Origin: Methylophaga sp.
GTDB taxonomy: Bacteria; Pseudomonadota; Gammaproteobacteria; Nitrosococcales; Methylophagaceae
Length of the DNA: 64,000 nucleotides
Assembly (NCBI RefSeq): GCF_009711715.1
Contig: NZ_VENF01000001.1
Location: 1-64,000, forward strand
Reading direction: 5' to 3'
Part shown: positions 58,005 through 64,000 of the stretch, piece by piece
Layout of the letters: each line of letters opens with the position of its first letter
How positions within the stretch are numbered: the first letter of the stretch is position 1
Position numbers and translations under genes: made by a program
The notes under the pieces: generated by a model
Database searches by the model: none
What the model was told of the DNA's origin: nothing
The model's input: only the letters and a program-made list of their open reading frames with translations

Positions 58005-60299
58005 ATGCAAGTTCCGCATAAAAAGAAAGCATTGAGTCTGATGCTGGCCTCGGTGCTGGTTTCAGCCCCGGTCCTCGCAGCAGAAGAGGATCAAGTTCAG
58101 TTGGGTGACATTGAAGTCGTGGGTACCACACCAATTCAAGGTGTAGGCTTACCGGAAGACGATATCCCGGCCAATATCCAGTCAGCTAATGACGAAGATA
58201 TCGAACGGGTTCAGGCGATGGATTTATCAGAGTTCATGAATAAGACACTCAGCAGTGTCAGCCTCAACGCAGCCCAGAACAACCCGTTCCAACCGGATCT
58301 GAAGTTCCGTGGTTTTACCGCATCACCACTGGTGGGTAACTCACAGGGCTTATCCGTTTACATGGATGGTATCCGTATTAACGAACCATTCGGTGATGCC
58401 ATCAACTTTGAACTGATTCCAGAATCGGCGATTGCCAATATGAACCTGATTCCCGGTTCTAACCCGGTATTCGGTCTGAATACACTGGGTGGTGCACTGT
58501 CCATTCAAACCAAGAACGGTTTCACCCATGCCGGCCACAGCCTTGAAGCTTACACCGGCTCCTTCGGTCGTGATTCAGGCACCATCGAGAGTGGTGGTAG
58601 TGATGGTAACTTTGCTTACTATGTGACTGGCTCCATTACCAAAGAAGACGGCTGGCGTGACTTTTCACCATCCCGGGTTGAGCAGTTTTTCTCAAAACTG
58701 AGCTATGCCAACGAAGACACTACACTGGATTTTGGTATCACGGCTGTTGACAGTGACCTGAACGGGAACGGTGCTTCACCGATTGAACTGGTTGCTCAGG
58801 ATCGGGAAGCCGTCTTCACTCATCCCGATAATACCCAGAATGAACTGCGTATGTTTACGCTGAATGGTTCACACTGGCTGGATGACACCACCATGCTGTC
58901 AGCCAATACCTATTACCGTCGCAGTGACCGCAGTACTTTTAATGGTGATGGCTCAGAACTTGAGGTCAGTGGCGGTAACATCGAGGATGATGATGGCGAG
59001 GTAATCGTTGACGGAACCCAGTTCGGTTTTGCTGATGGTGACTTTGTGGCATTGAACAACACCAGTGAAACAGAGCAGGATAGTTATGGTTTCGGCTTGC
59101 AAACGACGTTTCTGGACGATCTGTTTGGCCGTCAAAATCAGCTGATTGTCGGTGCCAGCTATGACAAGTCAGATGTTGATTATAGCTCGCAATCCGAAAT
59201 TGCCCGCTTCACATCAACCCGCGGTACTGATGGGACAGGTTTTATCATTGATGACACTGTGGTTGATGGTGATATTGAGACGGATACATTCAGCCTCTAT
59301 TTCAGCAATACCCACTCAGTCACCGAGCGCCTGGCAGTAACACTGGCCGGTCGTTATAACCGTATCGATATTGATATTTCCGGTACCAGCCAAGGTGGCG
59401 AACAGGATTTGGCAGAAGGCGGTGGTAGTAACGTATTTAACCGTTTTAACCCATCATTGGGTGCCACCTATGCATTTAAAGACAACCTGACCGGTTATGC
59501 CAACTACAGTGAGTCCAATCGTGCACCGACACCATCAGAGCTGACTTGCGCTGATGAGGACAACCCCTGTGCATTGCCGAATTCCTTCCTGGCTGATCCA
59601 CCGCTGGATGATATTGTGGCCAGAACAATTGAAGCGGGTTTCCGTGGCAGTAACGGTAATGTCAACTGGAATGCCGGTGTGTTCTATACCCAGCTTAAAG
59701 ATGATCTGTTCTTCTTCCCGGCAGTTGAAGATGATGTCGATGATCCACGTCTGAACGTGGGTATCTTCGATAATATCGATGAAACTTCTCGTGCCGGTCT
59801 GGAACTGGGTGCAGACGGTACCGTAGACAAGCTGAGCTGGTTTGCCAATTATGCTTATGTCCGCGCGGCATTCGAGGATAAATTCTCTTACGCTCGTGAA
59901 GTCGATGACGAAGTGGTGACCTTCAACGTTGACGAAGGTGACAGACTGCCTGGCATTCCTGAGCACAATATCAAGATCGGTGCTGATTATGCCTTTACGC
60001 AGAAATTGTCACTGGGCTTTACCGCTTCCTACCATTCAAGTCAGTACTATCGCGGTGATGAAGCCAATGTCGATAAGAAAATTGCTCATTACAAGGTTGT
60101 GAATCTGCATGGTCGCTATAAAGTGACTGATAATCTGCAGTTCTTTGCCAAGGTCGACAATCTGTTTGACAGCGAGTACAACACCTTCGGTCTCTATGGT
60201 GAGCCGGATGAAGCCCCTGGTGTTGATTTTGAAGATCCTCGCTTTGTCGGTGCCAGTTCACCAAGAGCGGGTTGGATTGGCTTTAAGCTGACACTGTAA
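58005..60299 (+). CDS. TonB-dependent outer membrane receptor
   Basis: A 764-residue receptor with signal peptide (cleavage near LAAEEDQVQ), an N-terminal plug domain (LSEFMNKTLSSVSL, FRGFTASPLVG, SVYMDGIRINEPFGDAIN, FGLNTLGGALSIQTK) and a 22-strand barrel ending in aromatic-rich GWIGFKLTL. It imports a scarce ligand with TonB energy. The ligand is not readable from sequence. A secreted PepSY protein gene follows, which raises the possibility of metal (lanthanide) uptake. Ribosome site GGGAG precedes the ATG. Confidence 0.85.
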   Translation: MQVPHKKKALSLMLASVLVSAPVLAAEEDQVQLGDIEVVGTTPIQGVGLPEDDIPANIQSANDEDIERVQAMDLSEFMNKTLSSVSLNAAQNNPFQPDLKFRGFTASPLVGNSQGLSVYMDGIRINEPFGDAINFELIPESAIANMNLIPGSNPVFGLNTLGGALSIQTKNGFTHAGHSLEAYTGSFGRDSGTIESGGSDGNFAYYVTGSITKEDGWRDFSPSRVEQFFSKLSYANEDTTLDFGITAVDSDLNGNGASPIELVAQDREAVFTHPDNTQNELRMFTLNGSHWLDDTTMLSANTYYRRSDRSTFNGDGSELEVSGGNIEDDDGEVIVDGTQFGFADGDFVALNNTSETEQDSYGFGLQTTFLDDLFGRQNQLIVGASYDKSDVDYSSQSEIARFTSTRGTDGTGFIIDDTVVDGDIETDTFSLYFSNTHSVTERLAVTLAGRYNRIDIDISGTSQGGEQDLAEGGGSNVFNRFNPSLGATYAFKDNLTGYANYSESNRAPTPSELTCADEDNPCALPNSFLADPPLDDIVARTIEAGFRGSNGNVNWNAGVFYTQLKDDLFFFPAVEDDVDDPRLNVGIFDNIDETSRAGLELGADGTVDKLSWFANYAYVRAAFEDKFSYAREVDDEVVTFNVDEGDRLPGIPEHNIKIGADYAFTQKLSLGFTASYHSSQYYRGDEANVDKKIAHYKVVNLHGRYKVTDNLQFFAKVDNLFDSEYNTFGLYGEPDEAPGVDFEDPRFVGASSPRAGWIGFKLTL

Positions 60300-60319
60300 A
60301 CCCAAGCTTGAGCTCCACA

Positions 60320-60350
60320 TTGGGCTGCCTTCGGGCAGCCCAATTTATTT
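60320..60350 (+). terminator. Rho-independent terminator after the TonB receptor gene
   Basis: TTGGGCTGCC pairs with GGCAGCCCAA around a TTCG tetraloop, followed by TTTATTT. The hairpin is strong, so read-through to the PepSY gene would be partial. Confidence 0.85.
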
Positions 60351-60361
60351 CAGGATAAAGC

Positions 60362-60862
60362 ATGTTAAAAACTTTGTTTTCAGCCATTTTGTTGTGGCCT
60401 GCTGCCAGCCTTGCCGACGACAGTAATCAACGGTTCGAAGATTGTCTTGAAGTCGCATTGAATGCCCGTGACGGGCAGGTGGTTAAAGTCGAACTGAAAC
60501 TCGAGAATGAGCGCGAGGTATACGAGTTTGATATCAGAGGCATAGATGGCAAAGATTGGGATGTTGAATGTCTGAAGTCCTCCGCTGAGTTAATTGAACT
60601 GGAACAGGAAGTGAATCATCCCAATCATCCGCTGTTCAAAAGAAACTTCAACGTTAATGAAGAAGAAGCCAGAGATATTGCGCTCAAGCTTTATCCCGGC
60701 GAGATTATTGAAGTCGAATACGAAATCGAGTCCGACGGCAAGTCATCCTATGAATTTGATATTGATACGCTGGAAGGTAGCGAGATCAAGATAGAAATCG
60801 ATGCCGCTACCGGTAAAGTAGTAGAAACCAACAAGGAATTGTGGCAAGTCGGCCTTGAATAA
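60362..60862 (+). CDS. Secreted double-PepSY protein, LanPepSY-like candidate
   Basis: A 166-residue protein with a signal peptide (TLFSAILLWPAASLADD) and two PepSY-like repeats sharing YEFDI: the first around YEFDIRGIDGKDWDVECL, the second from FNVNEEEARDIALKLYPG to YEFDIDTLEGSEIKIEI. The mature protein is very acidic. Two-PepSY, acidic, secreted proteins beside TonB receptors in methylotrophs recall LanPepSY of Methylobacillus flagellatus, a lanthanide-binding protein. I make that link from memory of the family. An alternative is a generic PepSY inhibitor or iron-linked protein. Confidence 0.7.
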   Translation: MLKTLFSAILLWPAASLADDSNQRFEDCLEVALNARDGQVVKVELKLENEREVYEFDIRGIDGKDWDVECLKSSAELIELEQEVNHPNHPLFKRNFNVNEEEARDIALKLYPGEIIEVEYEIESDGKSSYEFDIDTLEGSEIKIEIDAATGKVVETNKELWQVGLE

Positions 60863-60882
60863 TATGACTGGCTTTACTCTCA

Positions 60883-60917
60883 CCGCAGCCCGGTGTTGTC
60901 CGGCTGCGGTTTTTTTA
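60883..60917 (+). terminator. Rho-independent terminator after the PepSY gene
   Basis: CCGCAGCC pairs with GGCTGCGG, followed by seven T. It ends at the convergent nadC stop codon. Confidence 0.85.
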
Positions 60918-61757
60918 TTTAAAGCGCAGTGATAAATCGACCGCCTGAATATCCTTGGTCAAGGCGCCTACAGAGATTCTGTCCACACCGGTTTCAGCAA
61001 TCTGACGGATATTGGCCAGGTTAATGCCGCCAGAAGCCTCCAATAAAGCCCGCTTCCGGGTAATCTTGACAGCCTGTTGCAGTGTTTCAAGTTCAAAATT
61101 ATCCAGCAACACGATATCGGCACCGGCTTCCAGCGCCTGGTTCAGTTCATCCAGATTTTCGACTTCTACTTCGATCGCCACCCCGGCATTCAGGGACTGG
61201 GCCTGTGAAACAGCCGCTGCAATCGAGCCTGCCGCATTGATATGATTTTCTTTGATAAGAATGCCGTCATAAAGACCAAAACGGTGATTGAAGCAACCAC
61301 CACATCGAACGGCGTATTTCTGTGCTACCCGCCAGCCCGGCAGCGTTTTACGCGTATCAAGCACTTTTACCGGCAGGCCGGCTACTGCGTCCGCATAACG
61401 TTTCGCTACTGTGGCGGTTGCCGACAAGGTCTGCAGGAAGTTCATTGCGGTGCGCTCACCCGTTAAAATAGTTCTGGCCGGGCCTTTGAGGCGACAGATG
61501 ACCGTATCAGCAGCAAGCTCATCACCATCACTGGCCAGCCATTCAATTTGAATCTTGTCATCCAGTCGTGCAAATACGGCTTCAAACCAATCACGGCCAC
61601 ATAACACGGCATCCTGACGGGTAATAAGCTGTGCTTCAGCCAAGGCATCCGCCGGTATCAGCTTGGCAGTTAAATCCTGTTGACCGACATCCTCAAGCAG
61701 TGCAAGCTTGACCTGGGAGTCGATAAACGCTGGCGGTAACGGGTTTTCAATGCTCAT
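60915..61757 (-). CDS. nadC: Nicotinate-nucleotide pyrophosphorylase (carboxylating)
   Basis: A 280-residue type II phosphoribosyltransferase that makes nicotinate mononucleotide from quinolinate. Motifs are ERTAMNFLQTLSATAT, VLDTRKTLPGWRVAQKYAVR, GGCFNHRFGLYDGILIKENH and VEVENLDE. It is convergent with the PepSY gene and divergent from ampD. Confidence 0.96.
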   Translation of the reverse strand: MSIENPLPPAFIDSQVKLALLEDVGQQDLTAKLIPADALAEAQLITRQDAVLCGRDWFEAVFARLDDKIQIEWLASDGDELAADTVICRLKGPARTILTGERTAMNFLQTLSATATVAKRYADAVAGLPVKVLDTRKTLPGWRVAQKYAVRCGGCFNHRFGLYDGILIKENHINAAGSIAAAVSQAQSLNAGVAIEVEVENLDELNQALEAGADIVLLDNFELETLQQAVKITRKRALLEASGGINLANIRQIAETGVDRISVGALTKDIQAVDLSLRFK

Positions 61758-61812
61758 TGACGGGCTCTTTGCTGAAAACTGAATAGGGTAACGCTTGACG
61801 GCTTAATAATCC

Positions 61813-62382
61813 ATGACGCTGAGGAAAAGCGCTTTGAACATTGATCTGGCTGAAGGGCGCTGCACTGATGCAGTGTTTACCTTGTCACCTAACCACGATG
61901 AACGTCCTGATCCGGAAGACATTCATGGCATCGTGATTCACAACATCAGTCTGCCACCAGGGGAGTTTGGTGGTCATTTTATTGATGATCTCTTTCTTAA
62001 CCAACTGGATACTACCCTGCATCCTTATTTCGAGCAGTTACGTGACCTCAAGGTCTCATCTCATCTGCTAATCCGGCGCAGTGGAGAACTGGTTCAGTTT
62101 GTCCCGTTTCATCAACGTGCCTGGCATGCTGGCGTATCAAGCTGGCAGGGTAGGGAGCGTTGCAATGATTTTACGATTGGGATTGAGCTGGAAGGGTGTG
62201 ATGACAAGCCTTTCGAAGATCAACAATATCACCGTCTTGCGCAAGTGATTGCTTGTCTGTGTGAGTCTTATCCACAGCTGAACTATGAGCGAATTACCGG
62301 TCATGAACATATCGCACCGGGACGGAAGACCGATCCGGGGCCGTTTTTTGAATGGGATTATTTAAGACAGCTACTCGACTGA
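61813..62382 (+). CDS. ampD: 1,6-anhydro-N-acetylmuramyl-L-alanine amidase
   Basis: A 189-residue cytosolic zinc amidase of peptidoglycan recycling. Zinc ligands fit IVIHNIS and TGHEHIAPGRKTDPGP, with SSHLLIRRSGELVQFVP between. It releases the stem peptide from anhydro-muropeptides, downstream of NagZ. No signal peptide, as expected for AmpD. Its loss derepresses ampC in other bacteria; no ampR or ampC is seen here. Confidence 0.95.
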   Translation: MTLRKSALNIDLAEGRCTDAVFTLSPNHDERPDPEDIHGIVIHNISLPPGEFGGHFIDDLFLNQLDTTLHPYFEQLRDLKVSSHLLIRRSGELVQFVPFHQRAWHAGVSSWQGRERCNDFTIGIELEGCDDKPFEDQQYHRLAQVIACLCESYPQLNYERITGHEHIAPGRKTDPGPFFEWDYLRQLLD

Positions 62383-62385
62383 TAC

Positions 62386-62416
62386 AAAAAAGCCGCCCGG
62401 AGGCGGCTTTATTTTG
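62386..62416. terminator. Bidirectional terminator between ampD and the FKBP gene
   Basis: AAGCCGCC (62390-62397) pairs with GGCGGCTT (62402-62409), with an A-run before and TTTATTTT after. It fits termination of both convergent genes. Confidence 0.85.
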
Positions 62417-62430
62417 AGCAGAAGCAAGGC

Positions 62431-63111
62431 TTACTTAGTGATAGCGATCAATTCGATATCAAAAATCAGCGTTTCGTTAGGACCAATCAACTGACCGGCA
62501 CCACGTGGGCCGTATGCCAGGTTGGCGGGAACAACGATGCGCCATTTACCGCCTTCCTTCATCATCTGTAATGCTTCCTGCCAGCCCTGGATAACACCAT
62601 TAACCGGGAAAGTAGCGGGTTCGCCACGCTCGTAGGAGCTGTCAAATACGGTACCGTCTAGCAAAGTGCCTTTGTAATGGGCAATCACTTTGTCGTTTTC
62701 AGTCGGTGTCGCGCCATCACCTTCTTTAATGATTTCGTATTGCAGGCCACTGTCGGTGGTTACAACGCCTTCTTTCTTGGCATTTTCGCTCATGTAAGCT
62801 TTGGCTTCCGCCTGCTTTTCATTCATGACTTTTGCCATTTCCTGCGCTTTTTGTGCCTGGAATTCCTGAATCACTTTTTCAGCAGTTTCCTGATCCAGCT
62901 GCGGCTGTTTGCCCGCCATCATATCGGCAACACCGGCTTTAAATGCATCCAGGTCCAGCTCAACGCCTTCCTGCAGCATGTTTTGTCCGACTTGAATACC
63001 AAATATATAGCTCAGTTTCTGTTTTTCTGAGTCTAGGGTTGCGGCGTGATCATCAGCCATTACATTCGCTCCAAATAACAAGGGTAAGAAAATCAGTGCT
63101 TTTAATTTCAT
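62431..63111 (-). CDS. FKBP-type peptidyl-prolyl isomerase (Mip/FkpA-like)
   Basis: A 226-residue exported isomerase. A signal peptide (LKALIFLPLLFGANVMA) is followed by a helical dimerisation domain (KLSYIFGIQVGQNM, KVIQEFQAQKAQEM) and the FKBP domain (VIAHYKGTLLDGTVFDSSYERGEPATFPV, LAYGPRGAGQLIGPNETLIFDIELI). It assists periplasmic folding. Mip and FkpA proteins have this layout; which one is closer is not decided. Confidence 0.88.
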   Translation of the reverse strand: MKLKALIFLPLLFGANVMADDHAATLDSEKQKLSYIFGIQVGQNMLQEGVELDLDAFKAGVADMMAGKQPQLDQETAEKVIQEFQAQKAQEMAKVMNEKQAEAKAYMSENAKKEGVVTTDSGLQYEIIKEGDGATPTENDKVIAHYKGTLLDGTVFDSSYERGEPATFPVNGVIQGWQEALQMMKEGGKWRIVVPANLAYGPRGAGQLIGPNETLIFDIELIAITK

Positions 63112-63263
63112 TTATTAGGCTCTCTGGTTGGAATTTAACTCTATAGGCGTTGCCGAATTTAGTACAATTGCACGTTTTAAAGTTCATCACCATACGCGAA
63201 ATCAACGGAATTTTCACTCGGTCAGCGTCAATATCTGAGCAAAACACTTGGTTATTCTCTGAA

Positions 63264-63284
63264 TTGATACTATAATAGTACCAA
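63264..63284. promoter_or_regulatory. Palindromic operator over the suf regulator promoter
   Basis: TACTATAATAGTA is a perfect palindrome, extended to TTG and CAA on either side (21 bp, one mismatch pair). It contains the TATAAT -10 box (63271-63276), with TTGGTT 17 bases upstream as -35. A dimer bound here would block the promoter, consistent with autorepression by the Rrf2-type regulator. Confidence 0.6.
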
Positions 63285-63299
63285 TTAGGAGGTTCAGCT

Positions 63300-63791
63300 A
63301 TGCTGCGAATGGGAAAACTGACGGATTACGGCATTGTGCTGATGAGCTACCTGGCAACGAATCGCCATGAGCAACACAGCGCCCACGCTATTGCTGATGC
63401 GGTGAAGGTGCCGCTGCCTACTGTCAGAAAGGTACTGAAATCCCTGTCTCATGGTGGATTGCTTCAATCAGAGCGGGGCGTAGCGGGTGGTTACAGCCTG
63501 AGCCGGATGCCAGAGCAAATCTCGGTGGCTGAAATCATCACGGCCATAGAAGGCCCGATTGCTCTGACTGAATGTGTCAGCAGTGAAAGCCACTGTGAAC
63601 AGGAAACACACTGTGCTGTCCAGACCAACTGGACGCGCATCAACAATGCGGTGTTTCATGCGCTGGATGAAGTCAAGCTGTCAGACATGCTGGTACCGCA
63701 GAATACATCAGGGTTGAGCCCGATTAAATTTTACTCATCAGCAGCTGCGATGAGTAACGCAACAATACAGGATGGTGAGTTTCATGACTGA
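63300..63791 (+). CDS. SUF system Fe-S cluster assembly regulator (Rrf2 family)
   Basis: A 163-residue Rrf2-family protein, second to iscR in the window. The winged helix (AHAIADAVKVPLPTVRKVLKSL) and wing (GVAGGYSLSR) are followed by three cysteines (ECVSSESHCEQETHC) that could ligate a [2Fe-2S] cluster. It follows AGGAGG and overlaps sufB by 8 bases, so it is the first gene of a suf operon. It probably represses the operon when clusters are plentiful. Confidence 0.88.
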   Translation: MLRMGKLTDYGIVLMSYLATNRHEQHSAHAIADAVKVPLPTVRKVLKSLSHGGLLQSERGVAGGYSLSRMPEQISVAEIITAIEGPIALTECVSSESHCEQETHCAVQTNWTRINNAVFHALDEVKLSDMLVPQNTSGLSPIKFYSSAAAMSNATIQDGEFHD

Positions 63792-64000
63792 TCAAAGTCA
63801 ACAACTTGAGTCGATTACTCAGAGAGAATACAAGGCGGGTTTTGTTACCGACATTGAGGCAGACAGCCTGCCGCCCGGCCTGAGTGAAGAGGTTGTCCGC
63901 GAAATCTCCCGCATCAAAGGGGAGCCAGACTTCATGCTGGAGTGGCGTCTGAAAGCCTATCGTCACTGGCTGACCATGGATACGCCGGAATGGGCCCATG
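63784..64000 (+). CDS. sufB: Fe-S cluster assembly protein SufB, N-terminal part
   Basis: The frame starts MTDQSQQLESITQREYKAGF, continues with LPPGLSEEVVREIS and PDFMLEWRLKAYRHW, and runs off the right edge. These match the start of SufB, part of the SufBC2D scaffold. Only 72 residues are seen. Confidence 0.93.
   Translation, partial: MTDQSQQLESITQREYKAGFVTDIEADSLPPGLSEEVVREISRIKGEPDFMLEWRLKAYRHWLTMDTPEWAH

Overview
The window looks like a chromosomal segment of a gammaproteobacterial methylotroph, most likely close to Methylophaga. The argument is gene content and order: dnaE, accA-tilS-pyrG-kdsA-eno-ftsB-ispD-ispF-truD, queA and cysE-iscR are gammaproteobacterial neighbourhoods, while an mxaRSACKL-type cluster, a free-standing pqqA and a NarL-type two-component pair point to PQQ-dependent methanol oxidation. 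No rRNA is present. The taxon is inferred from gene order and protein character, not from a database search.

1 to about 15.79 kb is an integrated mobile element, or the right part of one. It ends in a tyrosine recombinase that lies against the 3' end of a tRNA-Leu(CAA) gene. From left to right it holds a truncated heavy-metal-associated (HMA) protein gene at the edge, a HAD/NIF-like phosphatase gene broken by one in-frame TGA, an AAA+ ATPase, a free-standing LAGLIDADG protein, an XRE regulator, a KfrA-like coiled-coil DNA-binding protein, an HTH protein, an HUH (phage gpA-type) replication endonuclease, and a complete type I restriction-modification locus (hsdM-hsdS-hsdR) preceded by a GIY-YIG/DUF4357 protein. 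Upstream of the replication gene lies the most unusual sequence in the window. Three 28-bp repeats at 58-bp spacing resemble type I-F CRISPR repeats read on the minus strand. They carry a compensated stem change, near-identical 'spacers', a consensus promoter on one side and a terminator on the other. They could be an RNA that mimics a CRISPR repeat or a structured replication origin.

16 to 30 kb is housekeeping: an HDOD protein, queA-trmJ-cysE, a short isc operon (iscR-iscS-iscA, no iscU) with a recognisable IscR operator, a glutamate-cysteine-ligase-like gene with an M14 deacylase gene, bioA, pqqA, ahpC-ahpF, and a two-component system reading leftward.

30.3 to 37.1 kb reads rightward: a small four-helix membrane protein, then mxaR-mxaS-mxaA-mxaC-mxaK-mxaL and an extra MxaC-like von Willebrand A protein. 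This is the maturation and assembly part of a methanol dehydrogenase locus. The structural genes mxaFJGI are not in the window.

37.2 to 57.8 kb is a dense co-directional run: a YkuD enzyme without a signal peptide, nagZ, an MscS channel, dnaE, two pilus-type ATPases, accA, tilS, pyrG, kdsA, eno (TTG start), ftsB, ispD, ispF, truD, a DUF1223 protein and cysG. 58.0 to 60.9 kb carries a TonB-dependent receptor followed by a secreted double-PepSY protein, a combination that in methylotrophs suggests metal (possibly lanthanide) handling. The right end has nadC, ampD, an FKBP isomerase, and the start of a suf operon (Rrf2-type regulator, then sufB running off the edge).
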